64,000 nucleotides of DNA, from the NCBI GenBank assembly GCA_037178975.1, contig JASJZH010000006.1, forward strand, positions 4,650,001-4,714,000, given 5' to 3'. The position numbers were made by a program, and so were the translations under genes. Below, in pieces: positions 10,061 to 20,427 of the stretch. The stretch comes from Oscheius tipulae (lineage: Eukaryota; Nematoda; Chromadorea; Rhabditida; Rhabditidae). Under the pieces are notes generated by a model. That model had not been told where the DNA came from. It was given only the letters and a program-made list of their open reading frames with translations, and made no database searches. Position 1 is the stretch's first letter; each line of letters starts with the position of its first letter.

Positions 10061-11011
10061 ATGCTGATCTCTATATTTCTTCTGGCCACCTGGATATCTC
10101 CTTCCCTTACTACTTCTATCAACAAACAGTGCCGTGATTTGCTCCAATGCTCAATCAAGCAAAAATGTGTGAATGTGAGTAATGAAGTTTGTTCGAGAGG
10201 TCGTTACAGTAGTCGTTTCCATCTATGTCTGCCCATAACCCTAATTGGATGCGAGACAGCTGTCATTAAAGAGAGATAGTTATCAAGTATTTATTTGTTT
10301 CCGAGAAAAAAGTGCATTTCAGTTGCCGTGGTTGGTTAAGAAAATGGCAGGAAAGAAGATCAATGTGGACATGTACAACGACATTGATGCGGTACGTTTG
10401 TCTACAATCAAGCTCATATTTGTTCCAAACATGCATACAAAAAGTTTGAGTTCTCCATCTTCAGGCAACCGACTACGGATGCATTTTCACAGCTGGCTGT
10501 TTCGAAGAATGCAACCGATGTCCTCTTTGCAGCAACAGCAAGCTCCAAGTTGTAGAAATTCTGAGCGGATCGAAAGTTACCGACGACAGTAAGCAACAAT
10601 TTGAATTTGCTCAAGGTCGTTCATAGTGGAGTGTCCGGATCTTCTGAAGTGTGCCATGAATTGTGTAGCAAAGTCTGCAGATGACATTACCATGATCAAC
10701 CACTGTCTACGCCACACTTGTGCCTATCACTGTTTTGATGGGGAAGTTGTTAATAAACAAACAGGAAGTGATCATTTTAGGAACTGCCCGAAATGCTCAG
10801 CATTTGTGACGAGAGTATTTAATCAAATGTGTATTGCAGGGAACTTCAAGCAGATTACTAAAAACTTTGAAGTCAGGCCTTTTTCATCAAAAACCAAAAA
10901 GACTTTTAGGGACAGTGCTACGAAATGTTCAGAGAGATCGTGTATACCAAGTTCAAGCCTCTTTTCGACAATGCGGGTATCAAGCCGGCCATCGGACCGC
11001 GTCAACTGTGA
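10061..11011 (+). CDS. Secreted Cys-rich protein of unknown family
   Basis: Five exons (10061-10174, 10323-10391, 10465-10588, 10627-10871, 10910-11011), phases consistent, 217 residues. A signal peptide (MLISIFLLATWISPSLT) is followed by about 18 cysteines. Motifs include CRDLLQCSIKQKC near the N-terminus, the tight cluster CFEECNRCPLC in the middle, and ECPDLLKCAMNC ... HCLRHTCAYHC. Spacing around DLL-x-C and CNRCP/NCPKC repeats roughly twice, which suggests an internal duplication of a ~70-residue disulphide domain. The C-terminus (YEMFREIVYTKFKPLF) is cysteine-free. I do not recognise the family; a secreted or cuticle/excretory product is inferred from the signal peptide only. Intron 1 (148 nt) could hide a further exon. 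The final intron is chosen because it gives a natural stop and removes an unlike tail. Confidence 0.6.
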
Positions 11012-11922
11012 TTCTCATTTATTTTTTTAAACATGGATAAACAGATGCGTAGTAATATACAAAAAAAGAATCGGAAGGATGAAAGACACATTGTTGCGCC
11101 TGTATAGAGACATAAATCACGGCTGTCTGTGGAATGTGCCGTCGACACGATCCCAGTTCTCGCAAGGAAAAGAGACTATCTGTGTGACGCATTAGCGAAA
11201 CAGCTGAGTCTTTGTTCATTCCGTGTCGCCTGGCCCTAAACGGCGCAGTGGACAAGTTGCCTGGATTCCCGAGGCGCTGTGAAAAAGTTCAGTTTACCGG
11301 GTGTCCGAGACGCTCATCACAGCGGAAGCGTCCCGAAGATTCACATGTGCGTGGTCAACAGTGTCAGTAGTAGACGACTGTCGCAAACGGTCATTTCGAA
11401 AAACATAAACGAGGCGCAAAACAAACTGAAAATCTTGGAAGCGGAAGGCAAGCAGGAATAGACTTTTTCGTGGTCAATTGAGGGACGATTCTCACAAGTA
11501 CATAATTTAACGATCAAGTTTAGGAAGATAAAGTTATTTGATTGCTCTAATAACATCGGGAGAGCCATCGTAAAATTCTTGCCAATGTTGGCAGAAGCTA
11601 TGTTTTTGGAAATACACCTTGCAGGTAAATTTACTACTACTATTAGTAATTTTAATGAGAAATTCCCATGTAATAAAATTTGTTCAGACAATTTACTGTA
11701 CTATGTGTCAGAGTTGCCAAGTCCATGTTGTCTTGTACAAAAAGGAGTTGTTTCTTCAAATCGGTATAAGTGAAAACTCGTCGTTGTAACTAGCTATGAG
11801 TTAGGTGTATTACAAAATTATAGTTGGCCTATGTTACCATCGAAAGTATCCAGCCCTCGTGAAAATATGATCATTAATCAACTGATTTCACAATTACACA
11901 ACCTCATTGTCTGTTTCGGATA
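11012..11922. other. Intergenic, no supported gene
   Basis: AT-rich with short frames on both strands and no motif or splice pattern I can defend. It precedes the collagen promoter block. Confidence 0.5.
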
Positions 11923-11998
11923 TCACCCGGATGGATTCAGCTCACTGGTTTTTTTCTGTCGGCGCGCGGTCCGCCCTCTTAAAGTGCCTTAAAAGCCG
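11923..11998 (+). promoter_or_regulatory. Collagen promoter block, copy 1
   Basis: Shares an ordered set of elements with 14253-14321 upstream of the second collagen: CCGGAT with ATTC, a T-run then TGTCG, a CG-rich core, CCGCCCTCTT, AAGTG, and a TATA-like CCTTAAAAG. The block ends about 30 bp before the ATG in both genes, which suggests shared core-promoter architecture. Confidence 0.6.
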
Positions 11999-12027
11999 AC
12001 GCAGTTTTCGCGGTGAATCTGCTCGTC

Positions 12028-13281
12028 ATGGAGTCCGACGGGCGATTAAAAGCCTACAAATTTGTAGCCTATGCGGCAGTATCATTCTCTATTGTGGCTG
12101 TTTTGAGTGTTGTCCTTACTCTGCCTATGGTTTATAACTATGTGAGCCATGTGCGCAAACAGATGCATCACGAGATCTCCTTTTGCAAGGTAAGGATTTT
12201 CTTTTTTCCCCATTCAGCAAACAACGTTCTGTAGTAGAACGATAACAACTTTCACTATATGTTTGTGATCTTATCATTCTCATTTGCAGGGCTCTGCCAA
12301 GGACATTTTTGTCGAAGTTAACTATATGAAGTCCGTTTCATCTGGACCTGTCGTTCCTCGTAACAGAACTGCCCGTCAGGCTTATGGAGGACCTGATGTC
12401 AATCCTGCTCCCAATCTCCAGTGTGAGGGGTGAGCTAGAAATTGACGCTCATTCTAATCATCTAACTGCAGATGTTGCCTTCCTGGCCCTCCAGGTCCCA
12501 AAGGTCCTACTGGCCAGCCAGGAAAGCCTGGTCATCCAGGTGCTCCTGGTACTCCGGGAACCCCTGGAAAGCCTCCAGTTGCTCCTTGTGAACCTACGAC
12601 ACCTCCTCCCTGCAAACCCTGCCCTCAGGGACCGCCCGGTCCACCTGGACCTCCTGGTAAATTGAACCATCAAATATCGTTAAAAATTGGCTTTAAGGAA
12701 GCCCCGGAGACCCAGGCGAGTCTGGCACTCCAGGTCGAGCAGGCAATGACGGTTCTAACGGCCTTAGTGGACCTCGCGGGCCTCCTGGACCACCTGGAGA
12801 AGCGTAAAGGCTCACACTGCTCGTATCTTATGTAACTTTATAGGGGGCAGCCTGGACCTCAAGGAGACATCGGAATTCCTGCCCAGAGCGAGCCACTCAC
12901 GCCTGGATCACCTGGTAAGTTAGACAGCCACATCAAACTGATAAAAACCTTTTTTAAGGCGAGCCTGGAGATGTGGGACCTGCAGGACCTCCGGGCCCCC
13001 CTGGTGCACCTGGCAAAGACGGACAGCCTGGTTAGTTTTGCTGTATTTCATCAAATGCAACAATTATAGGCCATCCCGGACCGAAGGGACAACCTGGACC
13101 CGACGGATCTGCTGGAGTCGACGGGGGACAAGGTGATAAACAGGTCAAGCAAATGACATATATTATTCTAGGACCTCCTGGCCCTCCTGGACCCCAGGGA
13201 ACCAACGGAGAGAAGGGAATCTGCCCAAAATACTGTGCCATCGATGGAGGAGTCTTCTTCGAGGACGGAACTCGCCGCTAA
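12028..13281 (+). CDS. Cuticle collagen 1
   Basis: Eight exons: 12028-12189, 12290-12429, 12472-12656, 12698-12803, 12844-12914, 12959-13030, 13070-13132, 13172-13281; 302 residues, the standard size. It is a structural component of the cuticle, secreted and cross-linked. In order: short N-terminus ([12 protein letters not shown]); a single membrane/signal-anchor segment typical of the nematode cuticle collagen N-terminal domain; a furin/BLI-4-type basic site (RNRTAR near residue 79); a Cys pair (GCCLPG) opening the first Gly-X-Y block; a non-collagenous spacer with [13 protein letters not shown]; interrupted Gly-X-Y blocks; and the C-terminal cysteine domain [19 protein letters not shown]. 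Introns are 39-100 nt and mostly fall within Gly codons, so Gly-X-Y exons are modular. It is expressed next to a paralogue 1.1 kb downstream. Confidence 0.95.
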
Positions 13282-14252
13282 ACTATTTTATCATATCGCT
13301 CAAAAGTCTTTCATACTCCGCTCAAGATCTGTGCAATTTGCCAAATTTTCTCAGTGTGATAATAAATATTGTTGCCAACATGCGCAATAATACATGTAGC
13401 AAACACAGCAGACATTTAAAATAGCGAATGCAACGATTTCATTAGGTAGCGGATAAGCTGCTGATACTTGGAAGAAAAATGCTCACACTACGGTAAAAGT
13501 AAAACTAGCTGCCGCCTACCCATTGTATCAACCAGAGAAGTTAGCTATTTTTAATTAAAACTTTTTTTCAATTGACGCATAAAAAGCTGTACTACGATAT
13601 TGGGCGGTTTGACATGCTTAAGCAAAGTTCCCTGTTGCGTGTGGGTTAGAAAAATAGCAAAAGACAAAGAAGCAGAGGTGGTTATGAGCTCTTGCAAACT
13701 ACAAGAGCCAAGGAGGACGATATGATGTGGATCAGAGAGAAAGCAATCGCTCTCGCAGACAATAAATCAGTTTTCATCTACATCTTGATGAAGTTCAACG
13801 AAAGTGTGAATGGAGTTTTTTGGCAGTTCGAAAGTCCTGATAGAAATCTCCGACCTAATTTCACGCCTAAGGAATCAAGAACCTTCGAAAAAATGTTTGT
13901 TCAATTCTAGAATGAAGTTTGAAGAGAGACAAAAAGGAAACTGTGTCGGTCTTGTGTTTTTAAGCGGTTAAATTAGAGACGGCTGCTCACATCCATCACT
14001 TTCACGCTCAATTGCGGAAGCATCTATCATTTTCAAAAAGTGGACCAAACCTTTTTCGGCGTCTGGTAAGACATCACTCTTAACAGGTGATAAATGTCCC
14101 GAACCTTTCTCTTCCTGATGAACTTTTCCGAGTACAAAACCGGGTCATAGAGCGAAAGTGATCAGGAGAAAGCTAATGCCGATACTCTCACCGCACTGAC
14201 ATTTGATCCCGCAAATTCCTTTACCTAATTGCTCGTAAGGAGACAGTCTCAG
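13282..14252. other. Intergenic between collagens
   Basis: 3' flank of collagen 1 with an AATAAA (within gataataaat) near 13362, then AT-rich spacer. A 70-codon frame at 13692-13910 has no supporting feature. Confidence 0.5.
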
Positions 14253-14321
14253 TTCATCCGGATACATTCGGTAGTTTTTGTCGCCCGCGGATCGCCCGCC
14301 CTCTTCAAGTGGCATATAAGG
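14253..14321 (+). promoter_or_regulatory. Collagen promoter block, copy 2
   Basis: Counterpart of 11923-11998: CATCCGGATACATTC, T-run with TGTCG, CG-rich core, CCGCCCTCTT, AAGTGG and a TATA-like CATATAAGG, ending about 30 bp before the second collagen ATG. The order and spacing match copy 1 although flanks differ. Confidence 0.6.
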
Positions 14322-14350
14322 AGATCTATCGCTTAGATCCAGTGCTCGAC

Positions 14351-15587
14351 ATGCACACCGACGGTCGCCTCAGGGCCTATAAATTTGTGGCTTATGCTGC
14401 GGTCACCTTCTCGGTGATCGCCGTCCTCAGCGTCGTCTGTACTCTTCCTATGGTATTCAACTATGTGACTCAAGTGCGACAACATTTGCGGCACGAGATT
14501 TCTTTTTGTCGGGTAAGCTTTCTTCATAACAAGACGTAAAAGTTTCAGGGTTCTGCAAATGACATTTCCATTGAAGTTGAATACATGAAAAATGTGGCTA
14601 GGATACAGTCGTCTACCAGAGCAAACAGGACAAGAAGGAGTGAATACAGCAATGACAACGCAGAGCCAGAAGTTGATGCTCCCCCAAATCTTCCCTGTGA
14701 AGGCTGCTGCCTTCCTGGCCCCCCAGGTCCCAAAGGTCCTACTGGCCAGCCAGGAAAGCCTGGTCATCCAGGTGCTCCTGGTACTCCGGGAACCCCTGGG
14801 AAGCCTCCAGTTGCTCCTTGTGAGCCTACGACACCTCCTCCCTGCCAACCCTGCCCTCAGGTTGGTTGGATATTCATCCTTTTAGTTTGTTGACTTTCGG
14901 CTCTAATCAGCGTACCTATTAACTTTTCTTCAGGGACCGATCGGCCCACCTGGACCCCCTGGAGCTCCTGGAGGTAACTTAGAATTCGTGACAATGAACA
15001 AAAGCCGCAAATTTAGATCCGGGAGAGGCTGGGTCTTCTGGACGTCCAGGTAATGATGGCGAGCCAGGAAGACTTGGGCCGCGTGGACCGCCCGGTCCCG
15101 CCGGAGAAGCGTAAGGAATCACAATGATTGTACCTTATGTAACTTTTCAGTGGAGAGCCAGGACCTGAAGGTGAGCCTGGAATTCCTGCAGAGGTAAACC
15201 ACTAGTATTTTGAGTTTCATATGTACCTTTTGCAGTCGGAGCCGCTGGTGCCCGGGGAACCTGGAGAGAGTGGAGATGCTGGTAAGTATGAAGGTTTACC
15301 AACGTAAGCAAATCTTTAGGACCACCTGGACCTCCTGGACAGCCAGGGAATCCTGGCATGGATGGACAGCCTGGAAATGCAGGCCCGAGAGGACTTCCCG
15401 GGCCGGTCGGAGAACCTGGAGTTGCCGGTGGCCCTGGTATGACTCACGGAACAGTCGTAGTACATACTCTGTTTCAGGACAGCCTGGACCACCAGGCAAG
15501 GAAGGAACACCTGGTGAAAAAGGAATCTGTCCTAAATACTGCGCGATGGACGGCGGTGTCTTTTTTGAAGATGGAACCCGTCGATAA
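14351..15587 (+). CDS. Cuticle collagen 2
   Basis: Eight exons: 14351-14512, 14549-14860, 14934-14973, 15017-15110, 15151-15193, 15236-15281, 15320-15436, 15478-15587; 307 residues. Same layout as collagen 1: MHTDGRLRAYKF N-terminus, one membrane segment, a stronger processing site (RANRTRR), GCCLPG, the Pro/Thr/Cys spacer, interrupted Gly-X-Y blocks and [19 protein letters not shown]. Exon structure differs: collagen 1's second intron is absent here, and an intron after CPCPQ is present here but absent in collagen 1. Residues from GCC to PCPQ are nearly identical at DNA level to collagen 1, unlike the rest. It is a cuticle structural protein, probably co-expressed with its paralogue given the shared promoter block. 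Confidence 0.95.
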
Positions 15588-15610
15588 TAAGTGTTCCTCT
15601 CGGGTCAACG

Positions 15611-15890
15611 TGTCTCACAGTGCAATCTCTGATATCTTAATAAATCTCACAAGACTCATCGCTTACTTATGTCTCATGTTCTTTGAGTGGCTACTTGGTA
15701 CGAACCTGTATGCTATTGTTGACAAACACACGGGAGCATAATTGGTTTTATTTATATACTAGCTTCGAGCACCGTCACTCGTTACATTTTTTTCCTGAGT
15801 TGAAACGACAAGAAATGAAAATAGGACTTGCATTAAACGTGGAATCTTTTCGAAGCTTCGGCAACTGCAAGACTGGCTGCGCAAGGTAAG
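15611..15890 (-). pseudogene. Truncated duplicate of the L2HGDH 3' end
   Basis: Read on the minus strand, about 15888-15836 translates as A-A-S-L-A-V-A-E-A-S-K-R-F-H-V-stop, matching the C-terminus of the intact L2HGDH gene (SSLAIAEM...[12 protein letters not shown]) with a four-residue deletion. The similarity continues about 230 bp into the 3' flank, aligning with 18317-18610 (shared strings such as GAGCATAATTG, TTTATATACT, TGATATC). The block lies immediately after collagen 2, and the likely collagen 2 AATAAA (15635) falls inside it. Confidence 0.65.
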
Positions 15891-16034
15891 GAAGCATTTC
15901 TCACACTTACAGGGGACAGACTAGCCTGATCAACATGTAATATGGCGCATAATATCTTATCTCTAGGGGTACATCATCAGATTATATTAGGTAAAAGTGG
16001 CTAAAATTATCGACGTGCATGGAAAAGAGCAAAA

Positions 16035-16130
16035 AAGCAAGGTATTATAGCCGACGTATAATCAAAATCTAAACAACTGACCTTTGCAACATTATATGGT
16101 CGTTAACTCAATAGTGGCTTCAATCTATCT
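16035..16130 (+). repeat. Diverged duplicate of the GPCR 5' flank
   Basis: Aligns with 16545-16645: both contain GACGTA-ATCAAAAT, GCAACAT-ATATG-TCGTTAACTC and AATAGTG-CTTCAATC. The downstream copy contains the start region of the GPCR gene; the upstream copy has no gene body behind it, so it is a leftover of a local duplication. Confidence 0.6.
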
Positions 16131-16614
16131 GGGCCAAAAGTATCCGTGATCCAGAGAATTTTCATTGACACTATTCTTATTAAAAATACGAACAATAAAA
16201 CTGATCATTTGAATTTAAAAACGTTTGACCTGAGCGGACACGTCCAAGAAATGTGATGTCTTGAAGTGAAGATATGCGCGGTTGTAACATGCAAGTTTTC
16301 CAAGATTCGCTGAACAGGCTCTTCTTGCGAGAGATATAGTTATTTCGGTTTAATTTGAATGTTTTTAGCGTATACTGTCATTTTAACCACAGGCTCGAAC
16401 TTGCAAGTTTGTCCTCCACCCCATTGAGTTGACCACACGGCGTTGGTGTTTGGGACAGTATAGTTAGTACAACTTGGACAACATTCTATGAAACAACCTA
16501 GATTGATAAAAACAGTAGTATCCTTTTAAAAGAAGAAAAGTTGGAGAACAAAGAATCATACTAGCAGACGTAGAATCAAAATTTAGTTTGTAAAGTTGTC
16601 ATTCGCAACATAAT

Positions 16615-18144
16615 ATGCTCGTTAACTCAATAGTGACTTCAATCCCACTGCATCTTATTTGTCTCAGTCATTCTCTTTCCGACACCATGATTGAATGGCT
16701 GATTCGAGGTCTTGCTGTTCTGGCTACACTCATGACGACCTTTCTTCTCTACCTAATCATATTTCATACACCCACTTCAATGAGAAACTACAAAAAGATT
16801 ATCATTTTTATGATGCTGTCCGTTTATCAGCTCGACATATCTAATGGGCTACTGATTTTACTCACTCCGATTTCTGGATCATTCGGCTGCCAGCTGAAGG
16901 GCCTTCTTGGAGCGCTCTTTCCCAGTCTGTCTCAGTATTTGGTTCTCTTCACGGTTTTCTCGTTTTCTTTTGGAACTTCTTCAATTGCTATCGGTTTTGT
17001 CTATAGGGAGTACGCACTGACTAGTGAGAAACCAAGAGCGAAGATAATTCAAATCTTGGAACTGTTGGTAGCACTGATATTGGGACTGAGTCATCTTGTT
17101 GCTCATTATCTTTCCCAAACCGACTATTCGACTACATTAGAATATCTGAAAAACAATAGTATATCCTACGACCATGATGCAGGGATTTACGTTATTACTG
17201 CGGAAAAAGCGCCGTTATTGAAATTGGCATCAATCGTTGGAGTATGTTTTGCAATCGTCTTGGGGATAATTGTTATAAAGTCAATAATAACGGTGGGTTT
17301 TCTTTTCGAATTTAAAGCCTTGCTGTCACATGTTATTCGGGCCGAATGATTAGGCTGGGCCAGCCAGTGCGGTCTGTTGACCTCCCTCAAAAAGAAACCT
17401 CAAAAAGGGCAGGTTTGAACTGACGAGGTCCGAAATTCGAATGAACGATCGGGCCAAAGATGCGGCCGAAATCAACTGGTGTCTCAGAGATACAGTAAAT
17501 ATTAGAAAGCTCACGCTTGGTTCATTCATGAAACGCATGACTGTTTGTCTCCTAATCAGATTAGTTTTGCATTAGTTTTTTTGTGGATTGATTTTAATTT
17601 TTAATACTTGGCTGCAGCTAATGCACAGGCACCATTGCGTTTTCGCATAGATGAGTACGTGCTTCTGCTTTTTTTGCTAATTTCCGGCATGCCCAAGTTC
17701 ATTGTTCAGGTGAACATCCTGCTGAACGGAACGATGGAAAATATAAGTGTTAATACGATTAGATTACAAAAAATGCTTATGAGGGCAATGATTTGGCAGG
17801 TGAGATCTCTATATAATCTGTTTACTAGATGTTTTCAGGCTCTGGTACCTCTTGTTCTTCTCGGAATTCCCAAATTTCTTCTCGCACTGATTACTTTATG
17901 CGATCGTGAGATTTATTTTTCTTGTCAGTAATTTTTTTTTTCTGCAAACGGATACTACGCTGAATTGGGTGAAGCGCTGACAGCCGTGTTCTTTTCTACG
18001 CCGTCCTTCTATTCTCCTGCACATAATCTGTGTGTCATTGTGTTCACTACGCCCTACAAGAACTGTGTCATGAACATGATAAGAAGAAAGGAGAGACAAA
18101 CAATGCGAATCACCCCTACTTCAGCAGAATTTCCAGTAAACTGA
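16615..18144 (+). CDS. Seven-transmembrane nematode chemoreceptor-type GPCR (Srh/Str-like)
   Basis: Proposed exons 16615-17292 (ATG 16615, or more likely 16687), 17710-17799, 17839-17905, 17984-18144; about 307 residues from 16687. Seven hydrophobic segments are visible: five in exon 1 (first ELIRGLAVLATLMTTFLLYL-like, fifth ASIVGVCFAIVLGIIVIKS), TM6 in exon 3 (ALVPLVLLGIPKFLLALITL) and TM7 in exon 4. The intracellular loop TIRLQKMLMRAMIWQ and the end of TM7 with NLCVIVFTTPYKNCV fit the Srh/Str chemoreceptor superfamily (T-x2-LQ-x2-L and a PYR-like motif). Such receptors sit in sensory cilia and bind small odorants. The first intron is 418 nt. The last intron is chosen to skip an in-frame TAA at 17929; the skipped segment (GYYAELGEALTA) itself looks coding, so the end of TM6-TM7 is uncertain. 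Confidence 0.7.
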
Positions 18145-18316
18145 GTAGTTGCAAACACTGGAAATAGAAGTAATCAATGACTTTATCAACTTATACTTAC
18201 ATTTTCTCCTCTACGAAAAAAGATATTACATTGGCATCAAACATTCAAACACTTTAAGCTTTTGTTAACGTTACCATCTCTCATCTCTTTTCCGTATTCC
18301 TTTTTGCTTTTTTTCG

Positions 18317-18610
18317 TGTCTCACAATGTAATATCTGATATCCTAGCTAATCTCATCAGGCTCATCGTTTACTTGTGTGTCAGGTTATTGAGTGACTTTG
18401 AGGGGCATGAACCTGTCTGCTATTCTTGACGTAAGAGCATAATTGATTTGAAAAATTTATATACTTGTTTGGAGCACCTTCACCCGCTAAATTATGTTTT
18501 CCTGGGCTATAATGGCAAGAAGTGGGAGCGTGACTTAGTTTGTTTTCAAATGTTGAATCTCTTCGAAGCTTCTGCATCCACCATTTCGGCAATTGCAAGA
18601 CTGCTTGTTG
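18317..18610. repeat. Source copy of duplicated L2HGDH 3' flank
   Basis: This block includes the last codons and 3' flank of L2HGDH and has a diverged direct copy at 15611-15890. No additional coding frame is seen between 18145 and 18545. Confidence 0.6.
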
Positions 18611-20215
18611 CACCAGGCGAAGGCGCGTTTCTCACATGGAGAACACGCTTTGAAAGCGAAAAGTTCAAGGTTACTGGTTACGAGAGTAAAACACAAACCT
18701 CTCCCTTTCCACCATCAAAAACAAAGTCGTCAACAAGGTTTCCTTGAACATCCATAGCTTGTGCTCGAACACCCGCAGGTCCCCTAGAAACAATATTGGA
18801 ACATTACAGTGCAAAATTCACCGCGTAACATCCGATAATTTAAGTTCAGGAATAAACCGTTGAAGTTGTTTCACTTGAGCACCAATAAAGATTCCACGGT
18901 AGAGCTCACTCACTCCAAAATTGAAATATCGGCCCATCAGTTTTTGCATTCCACTGGAAGTCTATTAGAGAGTGTGTATAAAAGAGATACCTGTAGGAGA
19001 GCGCCTCATAAAGATCCTTTGGTGATACGTCAAAGTACGAGTAGCCTTCTCGTTTGTAGGCTAAAACTGCATTTGGTCCAAGCCAGATATCTCCGTTCAT
19101 TCGCGGAGTAAAATGAACTCCGAGGAATGGGAACCTTTGATCGGGGACCTCAAACGACAAAGTAAAATCAAATGAAGTACTCACCGGGTAAACGTTTGTT
19201 GAGACAAGATATCTCTTTTCAGGTTTCAGCAGCAGGTATTCGCCACTGAAAACTTGTTACTCAATTTTGAGTGAGAAGAAGAAGCCTACCGGAAGGGCAC
19301 AATTTTTGGATCTCTATCGCAACCACTGAGATGAGCGACTCGATCTGATTGTAGTCCGGCACATGTGACCAGCATTGAACAGTGGATATCTGCTTGTTTT
19401 GTCGTTGCTTGAAGTCTAATAGGATATGTTGGGTCCCCGGACACTCCAATGTTTGAAACTCCATAGTTAGTGAAAACTGTTCCTCCTCGTTTCTCGAAAT
19501 CGATGGCAAACCGTTTTGTGACCACTCCCCAGTCAACTATTCCAGTATGTGGCGACCAGATTGCTTTCAGTCCCTGAAAACTGAAAAACTGAAATACAGA
19601 ATATGACACTACCTTACAGTATGGCTCATAGTCTTTAATCTGGTGTTGCTCGACTACTTTCAGGTCTCTACATCCGTTTTTCATACCTCTCTCGTAGAGA
19701 GCGTCTAGTCGAGGAAGTTCATTGGGCTCTACAGCTACAATAAGTTTTCCAACTTTCTTATAAGGCACATTGTTCTCATCGAAAAACTTGTAGGCCATGT
19801 CAATTCCTGAATAAATACTTATGTGAAACGTAATCCGTGAAAATATACCCTTCACACACAATTTGGCTTTCAAGCTTCCCGGTGTGTAGTATATTCCAGC
19901 ATGCAGCACGCCACTGTTGTTGCCACTTTGATGAGCCGCTTAAACTTGAAATAATTTAAATGAGCGTAGTGGTTACCAAGCCGATTTTCTTTCTCCACAA
20001 GACATATTTTTAGGTTTGGATGAGAGATTTGAAGTTGACGAGCACTGGCACAGCCAACGATCCCTCCCCCTACCACAACCAAATCGAACTTCAAAGTTCC
20101 ACTGAACAGAATCTTGGAAAGAAACACAAAAGACTTACTTGGATGCTAAAGGTGAACTTGAAATGCACCTAATGCATGCTAAGCCTGTCGCAGATCGAAG
20201 AAGCGTTGGTGCCAT
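18546..20215 (-). CDS. L2HGDH: L-2-hydroxyglutarate dehydrogenase, mitochondrial
   Basis: Ten exons (20139-20215, 19977-20101, 19849-19938, 19613-19806, 19290-19573, 19185-19245, 18991-19148, 18822-18953, 18699-18783, 18546-18647), all phases consistent, 435 residues. It is an FAD enzyme oxidising L-2-hydroxyglutarate to 2-oxoglutarate at the inner mitochondrial membrane, a metabolite-repair step. Seen: an N-terminal Arg/Ser-rich presequence without acids ([20 protein letters not shown]); the Rossmann FAD motif [36 protein letters not shown], the family's flavin/substrate motif; the substrate-side segment [39 protein letters not shown]; and the C-terminal FAD-binding [18 protein letters not shown]. 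Length and motifs match the family fully. A TTTTAG precedes the ATG by two bases. The gene is head to head with TAPT1. Confidence 0.95.
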
Positions 20216-20427
20216 TTCTAAAACCAGTTTGTTATTTTTTACAAGCTGAGAAAAGTGCAAAAGTATAACTTTAGTAAATTGCACGTAAAACCTGGGTTTC
20301 ATTTTTGTTTTTATTATACGGTACGTGGCATTTTCACCCAGGCGGCGTCAACAACATAGCATTTTCGATTCTGTGTGGCGTCTATTGTTCTATCATTAAT
20401 AAATCGATGAATTGCAGAAAATAGCTT
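20216..20427. promoter_or_regulatory. Short divergent intergenic region (L2HGDH / TAPT1)
   Basis: Only 212 bp separate the two start codons, so the promoters must overlap. Both ATGs are preceded by 3' splice-like sites (TTTTAG and GAATTGCAG), consistent with trans-spliced short leaders. Confidence 0.6.

Noticed and set aside
13692-13910. Frame between collagens
   Set aside because: No methionine start, no signal peptide, no homology pattern.
17608-17709. APLRFRIDEY segment as part of the GPCR
   Set aside because: A phase-0 acceptor at 17709 gives a better intracellular loop; the segment is probably intron.
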